Shown: piece after piece, positions 1-6,936 of the stretch | How the letters are laid out: each line of letters opens with the position of its first letter | How positions within the stretch are numbered: the stretch's first letter is position 1 | Assembly (NCBI GenBank): GCA_041485845.1 | Contig: JBGPKH010000475.1 | Span: 1-7,229, forward strand | Reading direction: 5' to 3' | DNA: 7,229 bases | Source: OMOG01 sp041485845 | Lineage (GTDB): Bacteria; Acidobacteriota; Terriglobia; Bryobacterales; Bryobacteraceae | The notes under the pieces: generated by a model | What the model was told of the DNA's origin: nothing | The model's database searches: none | Seen by the model: the letters and a program-made list of their open reading frames with translations, nothing else | Made by a program: the position numbers and the translations under genes

Positions 1-1598
1 AACGTCACGGCGAAGCGGTGCGCTTCGTCGCGAATCGACTGCACCAGGTGCAGAATCGGCGAGAACCGGTCCAGCACCACCGGCTCGTCCTCCTGCCCGT
101 AAACGTAGATGATCTCCTCGCGCTTGGCGATCGACGCCAGCGGCTGGTCGCTGATCCCGAGCGCTTCGAGAGCCTCCGCAGCCGCGTGCAACTGTCCGAG
201 GCCGCCATCGATGAGCACCAGCCCGGGCATGGGCCGCTTCTCCTCCTGGAGACGCGAATAGCGGCGCGTCACCACTTCGCGCATGCTGGCGAAATCGTCG
301 TTGCCGACCACCGTGCGGATGATGAACTTGCGGTAGTCCGCCTTCTTCATCCGCCCCTCCTCCCACACCACCATGCTGGCCACCTTGTCGGTGCCCTGGA
401 TGTGCGAGATGTCGAAGCACTCGATGCGCGCGGGCGCATCCGGAAGATTCAGACCCTCCTGCAGCGCCTGCTGGATGGCGCGCGAAGAAGGCTTCAACAC
501 GCGGAAGCGCGCGTCGAAGCTGTGTTTGGCGTTGGTCTCGACCAGGCTCAGGAGTGCCTTCTTCTGCCCGCGCTGCGGCGTCCGGATCTCCACCTTGCGA
601 TTGCGTTTCTCCGAGAGCAGCTCTTCCAGCGCCTCGCGGTCTTCGAATTCCACGGGCACATGGATCTCGGCAGGGATGTACTGCTGATCGAGATAGATCT
701 GCTTCAACAGCGACGAGAAGAACTGCGGCTCGTCGAACTCCTCCTGGTCTTCCCAGAAGAATTCGCGGCGGTCCACGATCTGCCCGTTGCGCAGGTGGAA
801 CAGGTTGAGCGCCACCAGCGGCGGCTCCGCGTAGCACGCGAAGATGTCCACGTCGTCGCCCTTGGCCGCCGCCATTTTTTGGCGCTCTTCGATCTCCTCC
901 ACCGTGGCCAGCAGATCGCGCAGCGACGCGGCCTCCTCGAAGCGCGTGTCCGCGGAGGCGGCCTCCATGCGCCCGCGCAGCACGCGAGCCAGGTCGGTGT
1001 GGCGCCCTTCCAGGAACAGCTTCACATTGTGCACCGCGCCCGTGTACGCGTCGATCGTCGTGAGGCCTTCGACGCACGGACCCAGGCAGCGATGAATGTG
1101 GTACTGCAGGCACGGCTTCGGATGGTAGCGCGTGAGATCCACCTTGCACGACGGCACCAGGAAATGACGATGGATGAAGTGCGCCAGCCGGTGCGCCAGG
1201 TTCGCCGGAAAGTACGGGCCGTAGTAGGTCGCCCCGTCCTTGCGCAGCCGGCGCGTCACGTAAACGCGCGGATATTTCTCGCTGGTGAGCTTGATGTACG
1301 GGTAAGTTTTGTCGTCGCGCAGCAGGATGTTGAAGCGCGGCTTGTACTGCTTGATGAGGTTGTTCTCGAGCGCCAGCGCCTCTTTTTCGTTGTCCACCAG
1401 TATGTAGTCGACGTCGCGCGCTTCCGCGATGAGCGTTCCGGTCTTGACGTCCGCCAGCTTGTCTTCGGAGAAGTAGCTGCGGACCCGGTGGCGCAGGACT
1501 TTGGCCTTGCCGACGTAGATGACGCGCCCGCCGCCATCCTTGTACAGGTACACTCCGGGCGCCAGCGGAAGTTGCCCTGCCTTGTCGCGGAGTTCCAT
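1..1598 (-). CDS. uvrC: UvrC, excinuclease ABC subunit C (3' end cut off by the window)
   Basis: UvrC is the dual-incision nuclease of bacterial nucleotide excision repair. It binds the UvrB-damaged-DNA complex in the cytoplasm and cuts on both sides of the lesion. The minus-strand reading gives 532 residues from ATG at 1598, beginning MELRDKAGQLPLAPGVYLYK. The N-terminal GIY-YIG nuclease (about 11-95) has GVY at 15-17, IYVGKA at 27-32, R38, the catalytic Glu E78 and N90. Four cysteines, C151, C163, C171 and C175, have the 12-8-4 spacing of the UvrC iron-sulfur cluster. A UVR (UvrB-binding) segment lies at about 204-239. The C-terminal RNase H-like nuclease shows D396 (CFDISH), D435 (GNDDF), D464 (LIDGG) and H527 (DEAHRF). 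The end of this domain and the helix-hairpin-helix pair lie outside the window. The start fits the usual UvrC N-terminus, although no Shine-Dalgarno sequence is visible. All key residues checked are present, so it appears functional as far as it can be seen. Confidence 0.97.
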   Translation of the reverse strand, partial: MELRDKAGQLPLAPGVYLYKDGGGRVIYVGKAKVLRHRVRSYFSEDKLADVKTGTLIAEARDVDYILVDNEKEALALENNLIKQYKPRFNILLRDDKTYPYIKLTSEKYPRVYVTRRLRKDGATYYGPYFPANLAHRLAHFIHRHFLVPSCKVDLTRYHPKPCLQYHIHRCLGPCVEGLTTIDAYTGAVHNVKLFLEGRHTDLARVLRGRMEAASADTRFEEAASLRDLLATVEEIEERQKMAAAKGDDVDIFACYAEPPLVALNLFHLRNGQIVDRREFFWEDQEEFDEPQFFSSLLKQIYLDQQYIPAEIHVPVEFEDREALEELLSEKRNRKVEIRTPQRGQKKALLSLVETNAKHSFDARFRVLKPSSRAIQQALQEGLNLPDAPARIECFDISHIQGTDKVASMVVWEEGRMKKADYRKFIIRTVVGNDDFASMREVVTRRYSRLQEEKRPMPGLVLIDGGLGQLHAAAEALEALGISDQPLASIAKREEIIYVYGQEDEPVVLDRFSPILHLVQSIRDEAHRFAVT

Positions 1599-1618
1599 CG
1601 GTGGGAAGCTGTACTTCA

Positions 1619-1624
1619 ATTATA
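1619..1624 (-). promoter_or_regulatory. Candidate -10 element of the uvrC promoter
   Basis: The minus strand reads TATAAT here, a perfect sigma70-type -10 hexamer, ending 20 nt before the uvrC start codon. No good -35 hexamer is found 16-18 bp upstream. Transcription would begin near 1612, giving a leader of about 14 nt without a ribosome binding site. The match and position are seen directly; promoter activity is inferred. Confidence 0.5.
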
Positions 1625-1669
1625 GCTTTGGCCGCCTCGACGAAACGCGCCATACTATAGGCGAAGGGT

Positions 1670-1675
1670 TATTCT
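1670..1675 (+). promoter_or_regulatory. Possible -10 element of the antitoxin-like gene
   Basis: TATTCT ends 6 nt before the ATG at 1682. A transcript initiated from it would start at or near the start codon, so the mRNA would be nearly leaderless. No Shine-Dalgarno sequence precedes the ATG and no -35 hexamer is recognisable. A second AT-rich hexamer, TACTAT at 1653-1658, is an alternative. The call rests on sequence resemblance only. Confidence 0.25.
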
Positions 1676-1681
1676 AGCCTT

Positions 1682-1956
1682 ATGATTCGAAGCGCAAAAG
1701 AACTCTCGCCGGGTCAAAAACTGGCTATCGAGGGCCTCTGGGCCGCCGTATCTCGGACGAAGAAGAAATCAGCATCCGGGCTCTGCAAGCGCCCCAAGCC
1801 GTAACTCCGGAACGGCGTGCCGAGATTCTCGCAGCGCTGAAAGCGCATTTTGCCATGGTTGACGCGCGCCGGCAGCCGGTACTTCAGGAAGAAGCGGATG
1901 AGATAATCGACGCGGCGCTCCGTTCCACGAGGCCCGGTTATTGGTCTATCCGTTGA
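1682..1956 (+). pseudogene. Antitoxin-like small gene, frameshifted
   Basis: Read from ATG 1682, the protein starts MIRSAKELSPGQKLAIEGL, then breaks down into an unrelated lysine-rich tail and stops at about residue 40. Moving to the frame of 1741 restores a sensible continuation: GRRISDEEEISIRAL, then a charged helical stretch, ending RSTRPGYWSIR with TGA at 1954-1956. One extra base near 1738-1739 would join the halves into a protein of about 91 residues with an ELLGR-type junction. A one-base deletion is therefore the simplest explanation. The charged small protein directly upstream of, and overlapping, a PIN-domain gene is the usual position of the antitoxin, which binds and inhibits the PIN RNase. 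I recognise the general type (small acidic antitoxin-like proteins next to PIN genes) but cannot name a family. A sequencing error could mimic this single lesion, but the neighbouring gene is damaged too. Confidence 0.65.
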
Positions 1957-2328
1957 GAATACTCTTCGATGTCAACGTTCTGGTACGGGCCAACGCCCGC
2001 TCTCGCGGAGTCGCGCGCATGGCGCTGGAAGCTGTGGTCGCCAGGAATATCCGCGTCTCCAGAAGCTCTACGGCCTGACGGATACGGAGATCTACCACTA
2101 CATCCAATACCTCCGGGAAGTGTGTGTGCCGGTTTCACCCGATCGTGCGCTTCCTGTTCCCATGCGCGACGCAAAAGATATCGTAGTTCTCCAGACCGCA
2201 ATCGTCCGCGAAGCGGAGATTATCTGCACGCTCGATACCTCTACGATCGTGAGACTGAGGCGTTTCGCGCGACATGTGGAATTGAGGTGTGCACGGACGT
2301 CGATCTCATGAACAGGCTCCGATCCTGA
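1953..2328 (+). pseudogene. PIN-domain toxin remnant (VapC-like / COG1569 type), internally deleted and frameshifted
   Basis: The start is TTG at 1953, overlapping the antitoxin stop (TTGA), which suggests translational coupling. The first frame gives MRILFDVNVLVRANARSRGV and continues to about ALEAVV, then hits a stop at 2076. A second frame resumes from about 2045 with EYPRLQKLYGLTDTEIYHY, then PVPMRDAKDIVVLQTAI and IICTLD. A third frame resumes at 2242 with YDRETEAFRATCGIEVCTDV and ends NRLRS, TGA at 2326. PIN proteins are Mg-dependent RNases with a cluster of acidic residues. D6 (FDVN), the Asp of RDAKD and that of CTLD are present. The block that normally carries the LVLSxExxxE segment and its catalytic Glu is missing, about 20-25 residues by comparison with remembered relatives. 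The 3' lesion looks like a loss of about 4 bp in a GAT-ACC-TC-TAC context. Both frame changes go in the same direction, as expected for deletions of 3n+1 bases. No active toxin can be made. Confidence 0.75.
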
Positions 2329-2342
2329 TCCGGCCGCGCTGC

Positions 2343-2348
2343 TAAAAT
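2343..2348 (+). promoter_or_regulatory. Possible -10 element of the TPR gene
   Basis: TAAAAT ends exactly 6 nt before the ATG at 2355, within the 26-bp gap after the toxin remnant. No Shine-Dalgarno sequence is visible before that ATG. The arrangement fits a leaderless or nearly leaderless transcript. There is no good -35 element, so this is only a candidate. Confidence 0.35.
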
Positions 2349-2354
2349 CAAATC

Positions 2355-2801
2355 ATGGCCCGTTGGATAGCGGCACTGCTCTTCGCCTGCGTAGCGGCGC
2401 TCCATGCCCAGAATCCGCCGCCGCCGGCGAAGACACAACCTGAGCTCCAGAAACGGACCCCGCCGAAACCTCCCGCCGGCGCCAAGGAGGAGATCCCGCC
2501 GGAAGAGGACAAGTCGCTCTCCGTTCAGGAGTACTCCTTCAATCCGCTCCAGGCCCAGAAGGACCTCAACGTCGGGAACTTCTACTTCAAACAACACAAG
2601 TACCGTTCCGCCGAGACCCGCTTCCGCGAAGCCCTCAAATGGAACGACGGTTTCGCTGACGCGTGGCTGCGCCTGGGCGAGGTCGAAGAGAAACTGAAGG
2701 ACCCGCAGGCCGCCAAGGAGGCCTACACCAAGTACCTCGAAGTGGCCTCCGAGGCCAAGAACGCCGTCGAAATCCGCAAGAAGATCGAGAAGCTGAAGTA
2801 G
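2355..2801 (+). CDS. Secreted TPR-repeat protein of unknown function
   Basis: This gene encodes 148 residues. The N-terminus has a basic residue (R3) and a hydrophobic core (about 4-16) ending ALHAQ, a Sec signal peptide probably cleaved near residue 18. There is no lipobox cysteine, so the product should be soluble in the periplasm or exported. Residues 20-55 form a proline- and charge-rich linker, likely disordered. Two TPR-like helical hairpins follow. The first spans about 67-100, with G74, Y77, A86, F90 and A93 at consensus positions. The second spans about 101-134, with W104, L107, G108 and A120. The tail is lysine-rich. TPR units are protein-binding scaffolds; the partner is unknown. 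Such short signal-peptide-plus-TPR proteins are common in Acidobacteria. The protein is intact, reads in one frame, and ends 3 bp from the convergent outer-membrane protein gene. It is unlikely to be BamD or YbgF, being too short and lacking the lipobox or the coiled-coil region. Confidence 0.85.
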   Translation: MARWIAALLFACVAALHAQNPPPPAKTQPELQKRTPPKPPAGAKEEIPPEEDKSLSVQEYSFNPLQAQKDLNVGNFYFKQHKYRSAETRFREALKWNDGFADAWLRLGEVEEKLKDPQAAKEAYTKYLEVASEAKNAVEIRKKIEKLK

Positions 2802-2820
2802 AAATCAGAAGTACAGCTTC
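2789..2820. other. Stem-loop across the convergent gene ends
   Basis: GAAGCTG (2789-2795) and CAGCTTC (2814-2820) are perfect inverted repeats around an 18-nt loop that contains both stop codons. The only DNA between the two genes is 3 bp, so any terminator has to lie inside coding sequence. The stem is short and has no T-run on either side, so it is not a classical rho-independent terminator. Its arms are also simply the Lys-Leu codons near both C-termini, so it may be fortuitous. Confidence 0.25.
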
Positions 2821-5800
2821 ACCCCGAACTGCACGTGCCGCGGCGTGTTCGAATTGTAGATCGTCCCGAAATTCGTGGCATACGCCGTCCGCAACTGGTA
2901 CAGCTTGTACCCCTGCAGCGTGGTGATGTCGTACGAGCTCGGCTGCTTCCCGTAGAAACCAGTCGGCAGCGGGATCGTGTAGAAGTTCGCCGGCAGAACG
3001 CCGATCGAGTTCTTCTGCGCATTCACCATCGCGAGGATCTGGTTGTACAGTGCCGTGCCCGCGGTGGTGGTCGACAGCGGCTGGCTATTGGCCGTCGCCC
3101 AATTGTTGTAGGACGCCGTGCTCAGAGTCGCGGTGCTGGGCGCGCCCATGAAGTCGGCGCCCCCGGCGTTGTTGGGATACACCTGGAATACCGGGTGATT
3201 GAGCGCGTTGAGCGCGTCCATGCGGAACTGCAGGCGCCGCTTGCCCTCGCCCAGCCGGAAGTTCTTCTGGAGCGAGAGGTCGAAGAACTGCTGCCACGGC
3301 CCGCGGACTCCATCGAGCGTGCGCGGCGCCGTGCCCAGAGCCCCCACCGCCGGGCGCATGAACGCCGCGGGATTGACGAACGGCTCGCATCCTGTGCCCA
3401 CCGGGCAGCTCCGATTCCACAGCGGGTTGGTCAATTGGGCCCCCGGCAGCAAGTCCGGGCGGATGGTGTGCGTGGTGTCCCCAAGCAGGTTGGTGTCCGA
3501 CAGGTACGGCATATACGGGAAGCCCGAGTTCAAACGCACCAGCGTCGACACCGTCCACCCGCCGGCCGCGTAGTCCAGCGGCTTCCACGCGTTAGTCAGC
3601 AACCGCCGGCCGCGGCCGATGGGCAGATCGTAGATCGCCGTCCCGTGGAGCACGTGCCGCTGGTCATACGTCGAAACCGACCGGTCGTTCTGCCGCGTTC
3701 CGCCGAATGCCACCTGCCCGCCGACCTGGCCGCCCACCGGCGTCAGGATGTTCTTGTCGCCGCCCGCGCTCGACGCCGTATCGATCGACTTCGCGTAGGT
3801 GTAATTCGCCGTGAAGGTCAGCCCCCGCCCCACGCGGTGAATCACGTTGACGTAGCCCGCGTGGCGGATGCTGTTGCCCGACGCGTCGTACCACAGGTTC
3901 AACGTCGAGAACCCCAGGAACGGACTTCCCAGCGTGCCGTTCTGAACCGCGAGCGTAGCGCCCGTGATGGGATTCTTGCGCCCCAGCGGATCGGGAATCG
4001 TGTTGGTCGTGCTAAGGTTGTTCGCCAGTTCCGCGCTGATCACGCCCGGGTTCTTGGGATTGAGGTTCTCCGCGCCCATGAACAGGTGGATCCCCATGTT
4101 TCCCGTGTAGACCGCTTCCACGGTGGTTGTGCCGTTCGCCTGCCACGAGAGCGTGAAGTTCCAGTTGTTGACGTAAGGCGTGTGGTAGTTCTGCGAGACC
4201 GCGTACCCTCCGAACGACTGCTGGTAGTACAGCCCGTTAACGAACGACAGCCCGTTCGCCGGCGGACCCGCCAGTCCGAACACCTGCTGCTGCGGCGAAA
4301 CCGGCGTGATCACCGGCGGATTCTCGCCCAGCCGCATCACGTTTTGGGGATTCGCGGTCGTCGAGGGCACGGTGGACGTGAAATTCGACGTGGCGCTGAA
4401 ATCCGGATTCGGCAGCAGGGTGAAGCCGTTGATCGGCGCGTGCGACATGCCGTACCCGCCGCGCACCACCATGTGGCGTTTCGCGAGAAAACGGGGCTGC
4501 CACGCGAAGCTGAAGCGCGGCTCGAAATCCGTGTACTGCGGCGGGGTCAGGTACCGCGAGTTACCGCCCAGGCCGCTGAACGCGAACGGCACGTTGAGCG
4601 CCGACGAAAGCACCTGGCCGTTGGCCAGCGTAAGCGGCGTCGCCAGCGTCGCCTGCTGCGCCAGGTCCGGACGGAATACGCCCTGGTTGTTGTACTTCTC
4701 GGTGCGTGGGAACGACAGGTTGTATCGCAGGCCCACGTTGATCGAAAGGTCGGGCCGCACCTTCCAGTCGTTCTGGATAAACGCCGCTCCCGAATTCCAG
4801 CGGTAGTAGTAGGGAACCTGCACGTTGCGCATGGTGACGCTGCCGTTCACCACGCCCAGCAGGAAGCTCGCCCACGGACTCCCGCCGGTGCCGGTCGAAG
4901 TGCCCGTGGAGTTGGTTTGGGTGGCCGCGAAGGCGTAGATGCCGCCGAAAGCGCCAAACAGCGGGATCACGTTTTGCAGCGCGTGATTCATGTCCACTCC
5001 GAACTTGAGGCTCATGTTCCCGCGGCTCTTGTAGACGATGTCCGTGAACGCGTAGCGTTCCTCGCGGTCTTCCACGTTGGTCGAGCCCGCGCCGCCGAAA
5101 CCCGTGGCCGTGCTGCCGCCGCCGCCCAGCGACGTGCCCGGAAACAGCCCGTTGAACGAGGGCAGCCCGCCCTTGGTAATGCTCGGCAGTCCCAACTCCG
5201 TGTTGAGATTGGCGCCCGAGGCGACATCCCACCTGGGATCCACCGTGTTACTGAAACGCCCACGCGTGTAATTGATCCGGATGTCGTTGGTCAGTCTGGG
5301 CGAGAACGTGTGCGTGTCGGCAAGCATCGCCTGTTGGCCCCAACTGTACAGCGCGCCATTGTTGGTTTCGCTCACCGGCGTGCCCTGGATCTTCACGATC
5401 GGCGTCAGGCTGTACCGCCCGTAGATCCGGTTGCTCTCGGAAATGGCGTGGTCGATGCGCACCGTGTAGCGCGTCTCGTTCTGCTTCAGGATGCGCGGGG
5501 CGAAGATGTTGGAGACCGTGTTGTTGCTGTTCAGAAAATACGATTTCGCCGACGCAATGTAAGGCAGCGTCTTCAGCGCCGTCTGGTCCAGCATGCTCTT
5601 GGGAATGATGTTGCCCGGGAACGGCGCGAAGGTCGTGGAGCCCGTGGGAATCGTCTTCAGGGTGAACTGGTTCCCGTTGACCAGGTTGTACTGGTCGTAG
5701 ATCAGGCTGTCGTTGGCCGTCAGCGCGCTGGCGGGCGCGATTCCCCGGAACTGGTCCACCGCGCTCTGCGGCAGCCATCCGCTGGCGGTGTTCACCAGCC

Positions 5801-6806
5801 CGCTGAAATCGCCGTTGCGCATCCCGTCGGTGGGAAGCACGCCGTACTGGTCCAGGTGGTCGCGGCGGTAGAAGGGCTCCACCGCGGCGAACCAGAAGGT
5901 GCGGTTCTTGCCGTTGTAGATTTTCGGAACGAAGACCGGGCCGCCGGCGGCGAGCGAGAACTGGTTGTACTTCAGCGTCGGCACCGGCCGGTTCGCCGCC
6001 GCCAGCGTGAAGGGCGCCGCCGCGAATTTCGGATTGCGGTTGTACCACAGCACCGTGCCGTTGAAGCGGTTGGTGCCGCTCTTGGTGGTGGCGTTGATCA
6101 CGCCGCCGCCGGTGCTGCCGTATTCCGCCGAAAACGCCGAGGTCTGCACCGTGAACTCCTGCACCGTCTCCGGCGTGAAGCTCACCAGCGTGCGCGCCAG
6201 GCTGATGCCCGTGTTGTTGGTGCCGTCCGCCATCATGAGCGTGCTCATCGGCCGCCCGCCGCCCACCGTCAGGTTGCAGCCCGGACAAGGCGTCACGGTG
6301 ACGATCACCGGGTTCTCGCTCCCCGCGTCGCCGCCCACGTTGGGCAGCGTCAACGCCAGGTCGAGCACGCTGCGGTTCAGCAGCGGCGCGTCCTGAATCT
6401 GGCGCTCGGTCACGGTACTGCTCGAAGTTCCCGATCGCGTGTCGATGGTGGTCGCATCCGCGCTCACCGTTACCGAAGTATCCACCGACCCGGCTTGCAG
6501 CGTGACGTTCACGGTGGTGTTCGCCGCGGTGTCCACCTTGACGTCTTCCACCACCTGTTTGCGGAAGCCCTTGGATTCCACTTCGAGGCGATACGTGACC
6601 GGTTCGAGGTTGGCCACCGTGTAGGCGCCGCTTTCCGAAGTGGCCAGTTTGCGGACCTCGTTGGTCCCGGCATTGGTGACCGTCAGCGTGGCCCCTGGGA
6701 TCACGGCCTGGGTTTGATCCGTAACGGTTCCGCTGATACTGCCGCGGTTGGTTTGTGCGGACAAGGCAATAGCGCTGGCGAGCGCGACGAAAACGACGCG
6801 GTTCAT
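2805..6806 (-). CDS. Oar-like TonB-dependent-receptor-type outer-membrane protein with carboxypeptidase-regulatory-like domain
   Basis: The protein has 1333 residues. The start is ATG 6806: it has a GGAGG site 6 nt upstream and is followed at once by a signal peptide (MNRVVFVALASAIALSAQ, cleaved near 17-18). The frame stays open to ATG 6971, but that would bury the signal peptide behind 55 unlikely residues. Residues 22-105 form a carboxypeptidase-regulatory-like beta-sandwich (GSISGTVTDQ, PGATLTVTN, SGAYTVANL, YRLEVESKGF). About 125-250 resembles a TonB plug (RQIQDAPLLNRS, GGGRPMSTLMMADG, EFTVQTSAFSAEYG, GGVINATTKSGTN). The remainder is a very long beta-barrel region rich in aromatic and Asn/Gly/Thr residues, ending FGVKLYF. 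The terminal Phe is the usual signal for the BAM insertion machinery. I see no clear TonB box. Two close cysteine pairs, C174/C177 and C1134/C1140, are the only cysteines noticed. The family (Oar of Myxococcus and many acidobacterial paralogues) sits in the outer membrane. Uptake, adhesion or secretion roles are proposed for it, and the substrate here cannot be told from sequence. Confidence 0.92.
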   Translation of the reverse strand: MNRVVFVALASAIALSAQTNRGSISGTVTDQTQAVIPGATLTVTNAGTNEVRKLATSESGAYTVANLEPVTYRLEVESKGFRKQVVEDVKVDTAANTTVNVTLQAGSVDTSVTVSADATTIDTRSGTSSSTVTERQIQDAPLLNRSVLDLALTLPNVGGDAGSENPVIVTVTPCPGCNLTVGGGRPMSTLMMADGTNNTGISLARTLVSFTPETVQEFTVQTSAFSAEYGSTGGGVINATTKSGTNRFNGTVLWYNRNPKFAAAPFTLAAANRPVPTLKYNQFSLAAGGPVFVPKIYNGKNRTFWFAAVEPFYRRDHLDQYGVLPTDGMRNGDFSGLVNTASGWLPQSAVDQFRGIAPASALTANDSLIYDQYNLVNGNQFTLKTIPTGSTTFAPFPGNIIPKSMLDQTALKTLPYIASAKSYFLNSNNTVSNIFAPRILKQNETRYTVRIDHAISESNRIYGRYSLTPIVKIQGTPVSETNNGALYSWGQQAMLADTHTFSPRLTNDIRINYTRGRFSNTVDPRWDVASGANLNTELGLPSITKGGLPSFNGLFPGTSLGGGGSTATGFGGAGSTNVEDREERYAFTDIVYKSRGNMSLKFGVDMNHALQNVIPLFGAFGGIYAFAATQTNSTGTSTGTGGSPWASFLLGVVNGSVTMRNVQVPYYYRWNSGAAFIQNDWKVRPDLSINVGLRYNLSFPRTEKYNNQGVFRPDLAQQATLATPLTLANGQVLSSALNVPFAFSGLGGNSRYLTPPQYTDFEPRFSFAWQPRFLAKRHMVVRGGYGMSHAPINGFTLLPNPDFSATSNFTSTVPSTTANPQNVMRLGENPPVITPVSPQQQVFGLAGPPANGLSFVNGLYYQQSFGGYAVSQNYHTPYVNNWNFTLSWQANGTTTVEAVYTGNMGIHLFMGAENLNPKNPGVISAELANNLSTTNTIPDPLGRKNPITGATLAVQNGTLGSPFLGFSTLNLWYDASGNSIRHAGYVNVIHRVGRGLTFTANYTYAKSIDTASSAGGDKNILTPVGGQVGGQVAFGGTRQNDRSVSTYDQRHVLHGTAIYDLPIGRGRRLLTNAWKPLDYAAGGWTVSTLVRLNSGFPYMPYLSDTNLLGDTTHTIRPDLLPGAQLTNPLWNRSCPVGTGCEPFVNPAAFMRPAVGALGTAPRTLDGVRGPWQQFFDLSLQKNFRLGEGKRRLQFRMDALNALNHPVFQVYPNNAGGADFMGAPSTATLSTASYNNWATANSQPLSTTTAGTALYNQILAMVNAQKNSIGVLPANFYTIPLPTGFYGKQPSSYDITTLQGYKLYQLRTAYATNFGTIYNSNTPRHVQFGVKLYF

Positions 6807-6812
6807 GGACAA

Positions 6813-6817
6813 CCTCC
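6813..6817 (-). promoter_or_regulatory. Ribosome binding site of the outer-membrane protein gene
   Basis: The minus strand reads GGAGG followed by 6 nt and then ATG at 6806. This strong Shine-Dalgarno match fixes the start codon and excludes the longer open frame that begins at 6971. It is the only clear Shine-Dalgarno sequence among the gene starts in the window. Confidence 0.85.
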
Positions 6818-6845
6818 AAACTCCCTGAATCCTGGACTGGGGTAA

Positions 6846-6874
6846 ATTGTACCTGGAAACGAGGATTGCCACAA
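6846..6874 (-). promoter_or_regulatory. Candidate sigma70-type promoter of the outer-membrane protein gene
   Basis: On the minus strand, TTGTGG (6874-6869) and TACAAT (6851-6846) are separated by exactly 17 bp. The -10 matches five of six consensus positions; the -35 matches only TTG. Transcription would begin near 6839, leaving a leader of about 33 nt that contains the GGAGG site. The 17-bp spacer holds one arm of the inverted repeat described separately, so this promoter may be regulated. Confidence 0.5.
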
Positions 6875-6936
6875 TCCAATGTCGCGGGGATGTCTCGTCT
6901 TGCAGGAAGGAACGGCATGCATTTCCCTCGTTTCCA
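6854..6936. repeat. 11-bp perfect inverted repeat flanking the promoter region
   Basis: TGGAAACGAGG at 6854-6864 and its exact reverse complement CCTCGTTTCCA at 6926-6936 are separated by 61 bp; the arm centres are 72 bp apart, close to seven helical turns. The left arm lies in the spacer between the -35 and -10 of the candidate promoter, and the right arm lies upstream of the -35. A pair of half-sites or operators for a looping regulator is possible. A structural role or chance cannot be excluded. The repeat is seen directly; any function is inferred. Confidence 0.5.

Noticed and set aside
18..1625. 535-codon open frame on the plus strand across the first gene
   Set aside because: It has the same codon-aligned antisense relation, to uvrC. 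The minus strand encodes all UvrC catalytic and cysteine motifs; the plus-strand translation is low-complexity and has no homology I recognise.
2241..2597. 118-codon minus-strand open frame opposite the TPR gene start
   Set aside because: It is antisense to the signal peptide and linker of the TPR gene and to the toxin remnant. It has no ribosome binding site and no domain.
2835..6845. Uninterrupted 1336-codon open frame on the plus strand, antisense to the receptor gene
   Set aside because: It is codon-on-codon antisense to the real gene, so it stays open merely because that gene avoids TTA, CTA and TCA codons, as GC-rich genes tend to. Its translation is arginine/valine/histidine-rich with no recognisable domain, while the minus strand gives a signal peptide, carboxypeptidase-regulatory-like domain, plug and barrel.
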